Notes under the pieces: generated by a model
The model's input: only the letters and a program-made list of their open reading frames with translations
Database searches by the model: none
What the model was told of the DNA's origin: nothing
DNA from: Microbacterium sp. SSM24
Lineage (GTDB): Bacteria; Actinomycetota; Actinomycetes; Actinomycetales; Microbacteriaceae
Reading direction: 5' to 3'
NCBI RefSeq assembly: GCF_025989145.1
Contig: NZ_JAPDNQ010000001.1
Coordinates: 62,001-126,000 of the forward strand
DNA: 64,000 bases
Program-made: the position numbers and the translations under genes
Shown: piece after piece, positions 32,900 to 42,132 of the stretch
Numbering within the stretch: position 1 is the stretch's first letter
Layout of the letters: every line of letters begins with the position of its first letter

Positions 32900-35800
32900 C
32901 TAGGCGGAGGCGTCGGCCGCCTCGGGCTTCTTCTCGGGCCAGAGCTGGTCGAGCAGCTCCGCCACCCATGCGATGAGGTCGCCGTCGGCGTAGCGCTCGC
33001 CTCCGGTCGTCGGCAACGGCACGACCAGCGCGTCGCCGCCGGCGAGCAGCTTCGCCTTCGGGTGCAGCCGCTGCAGCCGCACGCGCATCGAATCGGGCAG
33101 GTTCGCGGGCGCGATGCGCAAGTTCGGCCCCATCGCGACCACGTCGGCCAAGCCTGCCCTGGCGGCGCGGCGTCGCAGGCGTGCCACGGCGAGCAGTCCC
33201 TCCACGTCGGCGGGAGGCTCGCCGTAGCGGTCGGTGAGCTCCTCGACGACGTGGTCGATCGCGTCGTCCTTGGCCGTGACGGATGCCGCGGACGACAGCT
33301 TCTGGTACGCCTCGAGGCGCAGGCGCTCGCTGTCGATGTACGACTCGGGGATGCGCGCCTGCACCGGCAGCTCGAGGCGCAGCTCGGCCGGTCCCTCGAC
33401 GTCGTCCCCGCGGAACGCCGACACCGCCTCGCCGATCATGCGCAGATACAGGTCGAACCCGACGCCGGCGATATGCCCCGCCTGCTCGGCGCCGAGCAGG
33501 TTGCCCGCCCCGCGGATCTCGAGGTCCTTGAGCGCGACCTGCATGCCGCTGCCGAGGTCGTTGTTCACCGCGATGGTCTCGAGGCGGTCTGCCGCGGTCT
33601 CGCTCAGCGGCTTGAGCTCGTCGTACAGGAAGTAGGCGTAGGCCCGCTCGCGTGCACGACCGACACGACCGCGCAGCTGATGGAGCTGCGAGAGACCGTA
33701 CTTGTCGGCGCGGTCGATGATGATCGTGTTGGCATTGGAGATGTCGAGGCCGGTCTCGACGATCGTCGTGCACACGAGCACATCGGCCCGGCGCTCCCAG
33801 AAGTCGTCGACGACCTGCTCGAGCAGGTGCTCCCCCATCTGGCCGTGCGCCACCGCGATACGCGCCTCGGGCACGAGCTCGGCCAGGTCGGCGGCGACGC
33901 GCTGGATGGACTGCACCCGGTTGCGCACGTAGAAGATCTGTCCCTCGCGCAGCAGCTCGCGCCGGATGGCGGCCGCGATCTGCTTGTCGTTGCGAGGACC
34001 GACGAACGAGAGGATCGGATGCCGATCCTCCGGCGGTGTCTGGAGCGTCGACATCTCACGGATGCCGGTGACCGCCATCTCGAGGGTGCGCGGGATCGGC
34101 GTCGCGCTCATCGCGAGGATGTCGACGTTCGTCTTGAGCTTCTTGAGGGTGTCTTTGTGCTCGACGCCGAACCGCTGCTCCTCGTCGATGATCAGGAGGC
34201 CGAGGTCTTTGAACAGCACCTTCTCGGTGAGGATCCGGTGCGTGCCGATCACCATGTCGATGGTGCCGTCGGCGAGGCCTGCGACGACCTCGCGCGCCTG
34301 CTTGTCGGTCTGGAACCGAGAGAGCGCCTTCACCTTGACGGGGAAGCCCGCGAACCGCTCGGTGAACGTCTCGATGTGCTGCTTGACCAGCAGGGTGGTC
34401 GGCACCAGCATCGCGACCTGCTTGCCCTCCTGGATCGCCTTGAACGATGCGCGAACGGCGACCTCGGTCTTGCCGAACCCGACGTCGCCCGACAGCAGGC
34501 GGTCCATCGGCACCGGCTTCTCCATGTCGGCCTTGACCTCGTCGATGGTCTGCAGCTGATCGGGGGTCTCGGCGAACGGGAACGCCTCCTCCAGCTCGCG
34601 CTGCCACGGCGTGTCGGGTCCGAAGGCGTAGCCCTTCGCGGCCATGCGCGCGGAGTAGAGCTTCACGAGCTCGACCGCGATGTCGCGCACGGCCTTGCGC
34701 GCACGCCCCTTCGCGGCCGCCCAGTCGCTGCCGCCCATCTTCGACAGCGCCGGCGCCTCGCCGCCGACGTAGCGCGAGAGCAGGTCGAGCTGATCGGTGG
34801 GCACCAGCAGCTTGTCGCCGGGGAAGCCGCGCTTGGACGGCGCGTACTCGAGCACCAGGTACTCGCGCACGCTCTTGACCGGGTTTCGCCCGCCGCTGGA
34901 GACTTCGCGCTGCTGGAGCTCGACGAACTTGCCGATGCCGTGCGTCGCGTGCACGACGTAGTCGCCGGCCTTGAGCTGGATCGGGTCGACGACGTTCTTG
35001 CGCCGCGACGCGAGCTTCTTCACGACCCGCTGGTCGCCGCCGATCGTGCGGCCGTAGAACTCCGCCTCGGTGAGGACCGCGAGCTTCGCGGCAGGCGCTT
35101 CGAAGCCGCGCTCGAGCATCGACACCACGAGGTGTGCGACACCCGGCTCGGGTGCCGCGAGCACTTCGTCGATCCTCCGCGCGGCGATCCCCCGGTCCGC
35201 GAGGACGTCGCGTGCCCGCTCGACCAGACCCGCACCGGATGCCGCCACCACGACGCGCCAGCCGTCGGCGAGCAGCGCGCCCACATGCTCGGTCGCACCG
35301 TCGACGTTGCCGTGGAATGACGGCACCGCGGTACCCGGCACGCGGATCGCGGCGGCGGCCTCGAGGGCGCTGTCGATGTCGAGGAGTCCTTCGGCCGCGG
35401 CATCCGACTCCCCCGAGTCGAACGCGCTCAGCGACCACCACACCTGTCCGCGCGCGTGCGCAGCCTCACGGAGCGCGGGGAGCGTGAGGAAGTCGCCCGC
35501 GCCGAGGTCGATGGGAGTGCTCGCGCCCGCCGTCGCGGCGCTCCAGGCGGCCTCGAGGAACTCGCGGTTCGTCTCTCCGAGCGTGATGGCGCGCGTCACG
35601 GCCCGTTCCGGATCGACCAGAGCGACGGCCGCACCCTCGGGCAGGTAGTCCGCGAGCGTGACGAGACGGTCGGCGACCGCGGGCAGCAGCGACTCCATGC
35701 CCTCGGCGGGGATGCCCTCGGACATCCGCTCGAGCATGCCGGCCAGGCCTGGGAACTCGTCCTTGAGCTGCCGCGCACGACCTCGCACCGCCTCGGTGAG

Positions 35801-36511
35801 AAGCAGCTCACGGCTCGCGATGAACGAGACCTCGCGCACTTCGCCGGGCAGAGAGCGCTGATCCGCCACGGAGAACGCACGGATCTGATCGACCTCGTCG
35901 CCGAAGAACTCGACGCGGTACGGATGCGCCGCCGTCGGCGGGAAGACGTCGAGGATCCCGCCGCGCACCGCGAACTCCCCTCGTCGCGACACCATGTCGA
36001 CGCGATGGTAGGCGAGCTCGACGAGCCGCAGGACGACCTCGCCCAGTTCGTGGCCGCGCTCGCCGACTCCGAGGTCGATCGGAGCGATATCGGTGAGACC
36101 CGCCGCGAGCGGCTGGATCGCGCCGCGCACGGAGGCGGTCACGACGAGCGGAGTCTCGCCCGACCAGCGGCCGATGCGACCGAGCGCCTCCAGACGGTTG
36201 CCCACGATCTCGGCGCTCGGGCTCAGGCGCTCGTGCGGCAGCGTCTCCCACGCGGGGAAGTGCATCACCTCGGCGCCGGGCAGCAGCGCACCCAGGGCCG
36301 GGCCGATCGACTCGGCGCGCCGGCCGGTCGGTGTGATCAGCAGGATCGCGGGCGGCTTTCCTGCCGCGCGCCGCCTCTCGAGGAGAGCGGCCAGCAGCGG
36401 AGCGTCGAGGCCCTCCACGAGGGAGAAGTCGCCGTCGACGGATGCCGTGGCCGCGGCATCCTGAAACGACTCGGCCTGTTCGAGGGCGCGCACGATCCCG
36501 GGAACTGTCAC
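32900..36511 (-). CDS. mfd: Transcription-repair coupling factor Mfd
   Basis: 1203 residues. Removes RNA polymerase stalled at lesions and recruits UvrA. Order: UvrB-like N-terminal domains (about 1-420, ALLPGAEVMHFPAWETLPHE), the RNA polymerase interaction/CarD-like domain (about 490-590, GDYVVHATHGIGKF), then the translocase with Walker A SGDVGFGKTEVA, DEEQRFG box, TATPIPRTL motif III, and the TRCF C-terminal domain (PVQARIPESYI). GTG start 36511 is set by a TAGACT hexamer 6 nt upstream. All motor residues look intact. Confidence 0.97.
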   Translation of the reverse strand: MTVPGIVRALEQAESFQDAAATASVDGDFSLVEGLDAPLLAALLERRRAAGKPPAILLITPTGRRAESIGPALGALLPGAEVMHFPAWETLPHERLSPSAEIVGNRLEALGRIGRWSGETPLVVTASVRGAIQPLAAGLTDIAPIDLGVGERGHELGEVVLRLVELAYHRVDMVSRRGEFAVRGGILDVFPPTAAHPYRVEFFGDEVDQIRAFSVADQRSLPGEVREVSFIASRELLLTEAVRGRARQLKDEFPGLAGMLERMSEGIPAEGMESLLPAVADRLVTLADYLPEGAAVALVDPERAVTRAITLGETNREFLEAAWSAATAGASTPIDLGAGDFLTLPALREAAHARGQVWWSLSAFDSGESDAAAEGLLDIDSALEAAAAIRVPGTAVPSFHGNVDGATEHVGALLADGWRVVVAASGAGLVERARDVLADRGIAARRIDEVLAAPEPGVAHLVVSMLERGFEAPAAKLAVLTEAEFYGRTIGGDQRVVKKLASRRKNVVDPIQLKAGDYVVHATHGIGKFVELQQREVSSGGRNPVKSVREYLVLEYAPSKRGFPGDKLLVPTDQLDLLSRYVGGEAPALSKMGGSDWAAAKGRARKAVRDIAVELVKLYSARMAAKGYAFGPDTPWQRELEEAFPFAETPDQLQTIDEVKADMEKPVPMDRLLSGDVGFGKTEVAVRASFKAIQEGKQVAMLVPTTLLVKQHIETFTERFAGFPVKVKALSRFQTDKQAREVVAGLADGTIDMVIGTHRILTEKVLFKDLGLLIIDEEQRFGVEHKDTLKKLKTNVDILAMSATPIPRTLEMAVTGIREMSTLQTPPEDRHPILSFVGPRNDKQIAAAIRRELLREGQIFYVRNRVQSIQRVAADLAELVPEARIAVAHGQMGEHLLEQVVDDFWERRADVLVCTTIVETGLDISNANTIIIDRADKYGLSQLHQLRGRVGRARERAYAYFLYDELKPLSETAADRLETIAVNNDLGSGMQVALKDLEIRGAGNLLGAEQAGHIAGVGFDLYLRMIGEAVSAFRGDDVEGPAELRLELPVQARIPESYIDSERLRLEAYQKLSSAASVTAKDDAIDHVVEELTDRYGEPPADVEGLLAVARLRRRAARAGLADVVAMGPNLRIAPANLPDSMRVRLQRLHPKAKLLAGGDALVVPLPTTGGERYADGDLIAWVAELLDQLWPEKKPEAADASA

Positions 36512-36523
36512 CGGATGAGTCTA
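36512..36523 (-). promoter_or_regulatory. Leaderless promoter of mfd
   Basis: TAGACT (minus strand, 36518-36523), 6 nt, then GTG. It is back to back with the promoter at 36556. Confidence 0.7.
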
Positions 36524-36555
36524 TGTCGCCCCGCCGACACCGGCGCCCGCCCTCG

Positions 36556-36567
36556 TAGGATGAGCGC
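36556..36567 (+). promoter_or_regulatory. Leaderless promoter of the proline-rich membrane protein
   Basis: TAGGAT at 36556-36561, 6 nt, then GTG at 36568. Only 32 bp separate it from the opposing mfd -10. Confidence 0.7.
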
Positions 36568-37242
36568 GTGAGCGACCCCGCCGAGCCGACGAACCCGCAG
36601 CCCGCCCCTCCCGCCACCGCGCCGGAGGCCGTGGGGAACGCCGTACCTGCGGCGACGCAGGCTCCTGCGCCGGGCGCATGGGCCGCGCCGAGCGCGCCGC
36701 CGTTCGGCACGCCGGGCGCTCCGCCGGCACAGGGGTATGCGATGCCCGTGGGCTATGCACCGCCGGCGGGTTTCACGCCCCCCGCGGGCTACGGGCCCGG
36801 CCCAGCCCCCGCGCCGGGATCGGCGTCGGCCTACGGGCAGGCCGCCGCGCGACCCACCCGGCGCGGGCTCGGCGTGGTGGCGCTCGTCGTCGCCGTCATC
36901 GCGACCGTCGGAGCGGCACTCGTCGCCGCCGTCGCCGCCTTCTCCATCGGGCTGGGGACGGGCCGCGAGATCGCGCTCATGCCCAGCGGGTCCGACTTCG
37001 AGTGGGCGGTGCTGACGCCGGTCCGCGACTCCGTGCTGCTCGCCGAGGTGGCCTTCTGGGTCGGCACGGCGCTCGGCCTGTGGGCTCTCGTGCAGGGGGT
37101 GATCGCGCTCGTGAAGGATCGTGGCCGCGGCTTCGCGATCGCGGCGGTGGTGATCGCCGCCCTCGGGCCCGTGGTGTTCTTCGTCGTGCTGCAGGGCTTC
37201 CTCACGGCCGGCTACGCCGCCGGATCGAGCATCGGCGGCTGA
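36568..37242 (+). CDS. Proline-rich DUF4190-like membrane protein
   Basis: 224 residues. The first about 95 residues are rich in Pro, Ala, Gly and Tyr (for example FTPPAGYGPGPAPAPGS), a disordered cytoplasmic region. Two or three transmembrane helices follow (about 98-125, 150-172, 185-210), with a short polar loop containing SGSDFEWAV. The layout matches actinobacterial DUF4190-type proteins. No function is known. Convergent with pth, 7 nt between stops. Confidence 0.75.
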   Translation: MSDPAEPTNPQPAPPATAPEAVGNAVPAATQAPAPGAWAAPSAPPFGTPGAPPAQGYAMPVGYAPPAGFTPPAGYGPGPAPAPGSASAYGQAAARPTRRGLGVVALVVAVIATVGAALVAAVAAFSIGLGTGREIALMPSGSDFEWAVLTPVRDSVLLAEVAFWVGTALGLWALVQGVIALVKDRGRGFAIAAVVIAALGPVVFFVVLQGFLTAGYAAGSSIGG

Positions 37243-37249
37243 CCCCGGC

Positions 37250-37834
37250 TCAGGCCCTCGGCGCGTGGTGCTTCTGCTGCGCCGCGAGAAGCCCGTCGCT
37301 CACGAGCTGCTCGACCGCGTCCGCGGCATCCGCCAACAGGATCGGCAGATTCTTGCGCTCGGCCGCACCGAACGGATCGAGCACCCAGTCGGCAGGGTCC
37401 TGGCGACCGGGCGGACGCCCGATCCCTACGCGGACCCGGGCGAACTCGGCGGAATCCAGCGCCTTCGCGATGTCGCGGACGCCGTTGTGGCCTCCGTGTC
37501 CGCCACCCGTCTTGAGTTTGATCGTGTCGAACGGGATGTCGAGCTCATCGTGCACGACCACGATGCGCGACGGGTCGACGCCGTAGAAGTGGGCCAGGCC
37601 GGCCACCGGACCGCCCGACACGTTCATGAACGTGTTCGGCTTCGCCAGGATCAGCTTCGCCGCCCCGGGGCGCAGCCACGTCTCGACGACGCGCGCGTTC
37701 GCCTTGTGCGCGCGGAACGACTCTCCGCGACGCGCAGCGAGCTCATCGACCACGAGCTGGCCGACGTTGTGCCGGGTGAGCTCGTAGCGGGGTCCGGGAT
37801 TGCCCAGACCCACGATCAGCCACGCATCTGCCAT
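37250..37834 (-). CDS. pth: Peptidyl-tRNA hydrolase
   Basis: 194 residues. Frees tRNA from peptidyl-tRNA dropped by ribosomes. [19 protein letters not shown] includes the catalytic His (about H22); [10 protein letters not shown] and [10 protein letters not shown] contain the conserved Asn and Asp; GGGHGGHNG is the substrate loop. It follows rplY on the same strand, but a strong hairpin lies between them. Confidence 0.97.
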   Translation of the reverse strand: MADAWLIVGLGNPGPRYELTRHNVGQLVVDELAARRGESFRAHKANARVVETWLRPGAAKLILAKPNTFMNVSGGPVAGLAHFYGVDPSRIVVVHDELDIPFDTIKLKTGGGHGGHNGVRDIAKALDSAEFARVRVGIGRPPGRQDPADWVLDPFGAAERKNLPILLADAADAVEQLVSDGLLAAQQKHHAPRA

Positions 37835-37858
37835 CTGCTGCCTGTCCTCTCGACGACG

Positions 37859-37890
37859 AAGCCCGTCCCTTCAGTATCGGGGACGGGCTT
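37859..37890 (-). terminator. Hairpin between rplY and pth
   Basis: An 11-bp perfect stem AAGCCCGTCCC / GGGACGGGCTT with a 10-nt loop, 24 nt past the rplY stop. It should stop or attenuate transcription from the ribosomal protein gene into pth. Confidence 0.8.
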
Positions 37891-37914
37891 CGACGGATGC
37901 TGCGGTGCGAGCCC

Positions 37915-38568
37915 TTACTCGGACTCGGCCTCCTTGGCCTCCTTGGCCTCCTCGGCCTCCTCCGATTGCTCGGCGGCGATCTCGGCGTCGGCCTCGGCGA
38001 TCTCGTCCTCGGCGGCGAGCGTCGCAGCCGGGACCGAGATCGCGACGATCAGCGTCTCGGGGTCGACGGCGAGCGTCGCGCCCTTGGGCAGCGTGAGGTC
38101 GGCAGCGGTGATGTGCGTGCCCTCCTCGAGTCCCTCGACGTCGAGCTCGATGCGCTCCGGGATGTGGGTGGCCTCGACCTCGAGCAGGACGGTGTTCGCG
38201 TCCTGCGCGGCGATGGTGCCGGGGAAGGGCTCGCCGGTCACCGAGATCGGGACGTCGACCTGGATCTTCTCGCCCTTCTTCACGACGAGGAGGTCGATGT
38301 GCTCGATGATCTGGTGCACGGGGTCCTTCTGGACGTCCTTGACCAGCGTCAGCTGCTCCTTGCCGTTGACGTCGAGCTCGAGCACCGCGTTGGCGCGGCG
38401 GATGAGCAGCGCGACCTGGTGGCCGGGCAGCGCGACGTGCACGGGGGTGCTGCCGTGACCGTAGATGACGGCGGGGATCTTGCCTGCGGCGCGCAGACGA
38501 CGGGCGAAGCCCTTGCCGAAGTTCTCGCGGACCTCGGCGTGGACCTTGGAATCGGTCTCGGTGGCCAT
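37915..38568 (-). CDS. rplY: 50S ribosomal protein L25/general stress protein Ctc
   Basis: 217 residues, the long (TL5/CTC) form. The N-terminal L25 domain (about 8-97; GKGFARRLRAAGKIPAVIYG) binds 5S rRNA. A second beta domain (about 100-185) follows, then a very acidic Ala/Glu/Lys tail. ATG at 38568 with GAGGAG 5 nt upstream. The likely promoter at 38763 gives an unusually long leader of nearly 190 nt. Confidence 0.96.
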   Translation of the reverse strand: MATETDSKVHAEVRENFGKGFARRLRAAGKIPAVIYGHGSTPVHVALPGHQVALLIRRANAVLELDVNGKEQLTLVKDVQKDPVHQIIEHIDLLVVKKGEKIQVDVPISVTGEPFPGTIAAQDANTVLLEVEATHIPERIELDVEGLEEGTHITAADLTLPKGATLAVDPETLIVAISVPAATLAAEDEIAEADAEIAAEQSEEAEEAKEAKEAESE

Positions 38569-38762
38569 GATTTCTCCTCGCGGGCGTGAGCCCGTTCTGA
38601 TCGCGGGTCCGCGCGGCTGGCGGGCCCAGGTATGTGGGGTGTTTCAACTCGAACGCGAACGCGTGAGGAAAGCCGTGGGCCTGCTCCACTGCGTCGATCA
38701 CGGATGCCGCACCACGCCGAAACCGGGCGGTACGAGGCATCCCTCGCCGAAGTTCGGGTACG

Positions 38763-38768
38763 AGTCTA
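38763..38768 (-). promoter_or_regulatory. -10 element of rplY
   Basis: TAGACT on the minus strand, about 195 nt before the rplY ATG. No closer -10 was seen, so a long 5' leader is implied (38569-38755), room for autoregulation. Confidence 0.4.
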
Positions 38769-38815
38769 CCAGCCTCGCGCGCGCCGCCCAGCGACGGAGG
38801 GAACGGCGCCCCCGC

Positions 38816-38821
38816 TACGAT
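38816..38821 (+). promoter_or_regulatory. -10 element of the 40-residue membrane protein gene
   Basis: TACGAT, 34 nt before the ATG at 38856, with a TTGGAGG ribosome-binding site in between. Confidence 0.45.
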
Positions 38822-38855
38822 GGGCAGCGCACCCGATCCACCTTGGAGGTCACCG

Positions 38856-38978
38856 ATGGATTACGGCTTTCTGTCTCACGCGCTGCTCTGGCTGATCGGC
38901 GCGATGGCGGCCGTCGGCGCCGTGCTCACGATCGGCGCCTTCTGGTCGATGGGCCGGGCGAACTACCGCAAGGACTGA
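38856..38978 (+). CDS. Small membrane protein (40 residues)
   Basis: ATG at 38856, TGA at 38976-38978. GGAGG lies 6 nt before the ATG, and a -10 hexamer is placed correctly, so the frame looks real. One transmembrane helix covers most of the protein (about residues 7-30), ending with a short polar tail (GRANYRKD). No family is recognised. It is transcribed toward gnd, which has its own promoter. Confidence 0.7.
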   Translation: MDYGFLSHALLWLIGAMAAVGAVLTIGAFWSMGRANYRKD

Positions 38979-39056
38979 GGCTTCGCCGCCTCACATCCGA
39001 CCGCCTGCGGCGGTGAGAAGCGCGGCAACTCCGCGTAACACGGACAGGCCAGACTC

Positions 39057-39062
39057 TAGGCT
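39057..39062 (+). promoter_or_regulatory. -10 element of gnd
   Basis: TAGGCT, 33 nt before the GTG at 39096, with CAGGAG at 39085-39090. Confidence 0.5.
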
Positions 39063-39095
39063 GGAACCCTCCCCCTTCGAACCCCAGGAGCACGT

Positions 39096-40685
39096 GTGTC
39101 TCAGAGCGACCCCTCGGCCCAGACCAACATCTCGACCGACCGCGACGACCAGCCGGGCTCGACCCGCGAACACGAGGGTGCACCCCGCCCCGAAGAGGTC
39201 TCGCGACCCACTCCCGAGGCCACCGGCCCCGCCGGCGCCTCCGCGGCGCGTGCCAACATCGGCGTGGTCGGCCTGGCCGTCATGGGATCCAACCTGGCGC
39301 GTAACCTCGCGAGCCGCGAGGGCAACACGGTCGCGATCTACAACCGCAGCCACGAGAAGACCGACACGTTGCTCGCCGCGCATCCCGAGGCGGAGTTCGT
39401 GCCCGCGTTCTCGTATGAGGAGTTCGCCGCGTCGCTGCAGAAGCCGCGCACAGCGATCATCATGGTCAAGGCCGGGCGAGGGACGGATGCCGTCATCGAC
39501 GCCCTCGTCGACGTGTTCGAGCCGGGCGACATCATCGTCGACGGCGGCAACGCGCTGTTCACCGACACGATCCGCCGTGAGAAGGCCGTCCGCGACACCG
39601 GCATCAACTTCGTCGGCGCGGGCATCTCCGGCGGCGAGGAGGGCGCGCTGCTGGGACCGTCGATCATGCCCGGCGGCTCGGACGAATCCTGGGTCACGCT
39701 CGGGCCGATCCTGAAGTCCATCGCCGCGGTCGCCGAGGGCGAGCCGTGCGTCACGCACATCGGCCACGACGGTGCCGGTCACTTCGTCAAGATGGTGCAC
39801 AACGGCATCGAGTACGCCGACATGCAGCTGATCGCGGAGGCCTACGACCTCATCCGCCGCGGAACCGGCAAGAGCCCCGCCGAGATCGCCGACGTGTTCG
39901 CCGGCTGGAACGGCGGCGAACTCGAGTCCTACCTCATCGAGATCACGGCCGAGGTGCTGCGCCAGGTCGACGCCGAGACCGGCAAGCCGCTGGTCGACGT
40001 GATCCTCGACCAGGCGGGCGCGAAGGGCACCGGCGCGTGGACGGTGCAGACCGCGCTCGACCTGGGCGTCCCCGTCTCCGGCATCGCCGAAGCCGTCTTC
40101 GCACGGTCGCTGTCCAGCCACCCCGAGCAGCGCGCCGTCTCGGGTGACCTCCCCGGCCCGGTCGAGGGACTGACCGTGGAGGATGCCGACGCCTTCATCG
40201 AGGACGTGCGTCTGGCTCTCTACGCATCGAAGATCGTCGCCTACTCGCAGGGCTTCGACGAGATCCGCGCCGGCGCCGCCCAGTACGACTGGTCGATCGA
40301 CCTCGGCGCGGTCTCGAAGATCTGGCGCGGAGGGTGCATCATCCGCGCCCAGTTCCTCAACCGCATCGCCGACGCGTACGCCGAGACCCCGGAGCTGCCG
40401 GTGCTCCTCACCGCGCCGTACTTCGTCGAGGCGCTGGGGCGCGCGCAGTCCGCGTGGCGCCGCATCGTGCAGATCGCGGCCGGCGCCGGCATCCCGGCCC
40501 CCGCGTTCTCGTCCTCGCTCGCGTACTACGACGGACTCCGCGCCGAGCGGCTTCCCGCGGCACTCGTGCAGGGGCAGCGCGACTTCTTCGGCGCGCACAC
40601 CTACCACCGCATCGACAAGCCCGGCACCTTCCACACGCTGTGGTCGGGCGACCGCACCGAGATCGAGGCCGAGGACACCCACTGA
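39096..40685 (+). CDS. gnd: 6-phosphogluconate dehydrogenase, NADP+-dependent, decarboxylating
   Basis: 529 residues. Oxidises 6-phosphogluconate to ribulose 5-phosphate, CO2 and NADPH. IGVVGLAVMGSNLARNLA (from about residue 55) is the dinucleotide loop, followed by YNRSHEKT (NADP-type), GAGISGGEEGALLGPSIMPGG, and HNGIEYADMQLIAE with the active-site Lys just before (FVKMVHNG). The C-terminus (RDFFGAHTYHRIDKPGTFHT) closes the neighbouring subunit's site. About 50 extra N-terminal residues, rich in Asp, Ser, Arg and Pro, precede the Rossmann fold; the start is supported by CAGGAG 5 nt upstream. Confidence 0.96.
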   Translation: MSQSDPSAQTNISTDRDDQPGSTREHEGAPRPEEVSRPTPEATGPAGASAARANIGVVGLAVMGSNLARNLASREGNTVAIYNRSHEKTDTLLAAHPEAEFVPAFSYEEFAASLQKPRTAIIMVKAGRGTDAVIDALVDVFEPGDIIVDGGNALFTDTIRREKAVRDTGINFVGAGISGGEEGALLGPSIMPGGSDESWVTLGPILKSIAAVAEGEPCVTHIGHDGAGHFVKMVHNGIEYADMQLIAEAYDLIRRGTGKSPAEIADVFAGWNGGELESYLIEITAEVLRQVDAETGKPLVDVILDQAGAKGTGAWTVQTALDLGVPVSGIAEAVFARSLSSHPEQRAVSGDLPGPVEGLTVEDADAFIEDVRLALYASKIVAYSQGFDEIRAGAAQYDWSIDLGAVSKIWRGGCIIRAQFLNRIADAYAETPELPVLLTAPYFVEALGRAQSAWRRIVQIAAGAGIPAPAFSSSLAYYDGLRAERLPAALVQGQRDFFGAHTYHRIDKPGTFHTLWSGDRTEIEAEDTH

Positions 40686-40707
40686 GCGTCAGCTCGTCAC
40701 ACCACCA

Positions 40708-40737
40708 CGAAGCCCCCGCCTGAACGCGGGGGCTTCG
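40708..40737. terminator. Bidirectional terminator between gnd and the BBE oxidoreductase
   Basis: A perfect 12-bp stem CGAAGCCCCCGC / GCGGGGGCTTCG with a 6-nt loop, 22 nt after gnd and 13 nt after the convergent gene. Confidence 0.85.
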
Positions 40738-40750
40738 TCGTGCGGTCCCG

Positions 40751-42076
40751 TCAGGCGGGCACGATGTTGTGATTGCGGCAGAACAGGTTCTGCGGGTCGT
40801 ACTGCCGTTTCACCTGGGCCAGCCGCGCCATCGCCTCGGGCGAGAACATGCGCGTGACGAGACCGGGATCGGTGGAGGGCGTGAAGTTGCCGTAGAGCGC
40901 GGCGCCGAGCGCCTCGATCGCATCCCATTCCGCCTGGATGAGCGGCCGGTTGCCGTCGTGCACGAGTCCGGGCACATCGAACGCTCCTGCCATCGCGAAC
41001 CAGGTCGCGTGCCGGGCGGGGAACGCGCTGGCCTCCTGCGCCACGTCGCCGAAGGCGCCGCCGAGCGAGCGAAGGAACAGGACGGACGCCGCGTTGGCCT
41101 CCCGGAAGGAGACGAGCCGGTCGATGGCCTCGTCGGAGAGCTCGCCGAGCAGCGTGTTGCCGCCCACGAAGCCGGGCATGGGCTGGTCGGGGTCGGCAGC
41201 CGGCATCTCCATGAGGATGTCGGGGTAGGAGCGCACGCCGAGCTCCGTCTCGGCGACGCCCTCGAGGGCGAGCAGCGGAGCCAGCGCGGCCCGTGCGGCC
41301 TCCTCGTCGTCGCCGATCCAGCACGCCGTGATCGTGGCACCCGGGGGTGCACTGGGGTCCATCGGCGGAACGTGCATGTAGGTCACGGTGAGCTCGCGCG
41401 GAGCGTCCTGCATGGTGTCGCGGAGCCCTCGCAGGATCGGCCGCGCGTCGCCCTCGACCCCCAGCGTCGCGAACACGACGTGCGCAAGCGGGTGCGCGCG
41501 GAAGTCGAACCGCGTCACCACCCCGAAGTTGCCGCCGCCGCCCCGCAGCGCCCACCACAGGTCGGCATGGGAGCCGGCGTTCACCTCGAGCACGTCGCCG
41601 CGGGCGGTCACCACCTGGGCGCCCTCCAGCTGGTCGGCGGCGAGGCCCCATGCCCGCACCATCCAGCCGATGCCGCCCCCGAGGGTCAGTCCGCCGACGC
41701 CGACCGAGGCGGTGTCGCCCGAGCTGATGCCGAGCCCGTGCTCGGCGAGCGCGTGGGCGACCGCACCCCACGTCGCACCACCGCCGACCTGGACGAGCGT
41801 GCCGTCGACGCGGATGTCGTCAAGCGCGTCGAGGTCGAGGGTCACGCCACCGGGCACGGCGCCCCACGCGCTGTGCCCGCCGCCGCGCACCATGACCTCC
41901 AGACGTTCGGATGCCGCGTACCGCAGCGCCGCGCGGACGTCGTCGACGCTCGACGCCCGCACGATGACGGTCGGCTCGCCGATGCCGGAATGGAAGGCGC
42001 GGGCTGCGTCCCACTCGTCGTCACCAGGGTGGACGACCGCGCCGGTCGTGAGGTCTGAGAGGGAGAGATCAGTCAC
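40751..42076 (-). CDS. FAD-linked oxidoreductase, PCMH/BBE type
   Basis: 441 residues from the GTG at 42076. The FAD domain contains VRGGGHSAWG, where the His is the usual covalent FAD attachment site, and VGGLTLGGGIGW. The second attachment Cys found in bicovalent members (berberine bridge enzyme, GlcOx) is replaced: the matching stretch reads SSGDTASVGVGG. So FAD should be bound by His alone. The C-terminal BBE motif KRQYDPQNLFCRNHNI is present. No signal peptide. The substrate is unknown; sugars, polyketides and alcohols are typical. Confidence 0.9.
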   Translation of the reverse strand: MTDLSLSDLTTGAVVHPGDDEWDAARAFHSGIGEPTVIVRASSVDDVRAALRYAASERLEVMVRGGGHSAWGAVPGGVTLDLDALDDIRVDGTLVQVGGGATWGAVAHALAEHGLGISSGDTASVGVGGLTLGGGIGWMVRAWGLAADQLEGAQVVTARGDVLEVNAGSHADLWWALRGGGGNFGVVTRFDFRAHPLAHVVFATLGVEGDARPILRGLRDTMQDAPRELTVTYMHVPPMDPSAPPGATITACWIGDDEEAARAALAPLLALEGVAETELGVRSYPDILMEMPAADPDQPMPGFVGGNTLLGELSDEAIDRLVSFREANAASVLFLRSLGGAFGDVAQEASAFPARHATWFAMAGAFDVPGLVHDGNRPLIQAEWDAIEALGAALYGNFTPSTDPGLVTRMFSPEAMARLAQVKRQYDPQNLFCRNHNIVPA

Positions 42077-42089
42077 CCGCGCCACGGTA
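42077..42089 (-). promoter_or_regulatory. Leaderless promoter of the BBE oxidoreductase
   Basis: TACCGT (minus strand, 42084-42089), 7 nt, then GTG. It selects this start over the upstream one at 42106. Confidence 0.65.
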
Positions 42090-42120
42090 ATCGGCGGTGC
42101 CGACATCCCGCTACCCGTCC

Positions 42121-42132
42121 TAGGGTCGAAGC
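42121..42132 (+). promoter_or_regulatory. Leaderless promoter of the epimerase gene
   Basis: TAGGGT at 42121-42126, 6 nt, then ATG at 42133. Divergent from the promoter at 42084. Confidence 0.7.

Noticed and set aside
32450..35320. Long open frame (956 codons) antisense to mfd
   Set aside because: Same mirror effect; the minus strand carries every Mfd motif.
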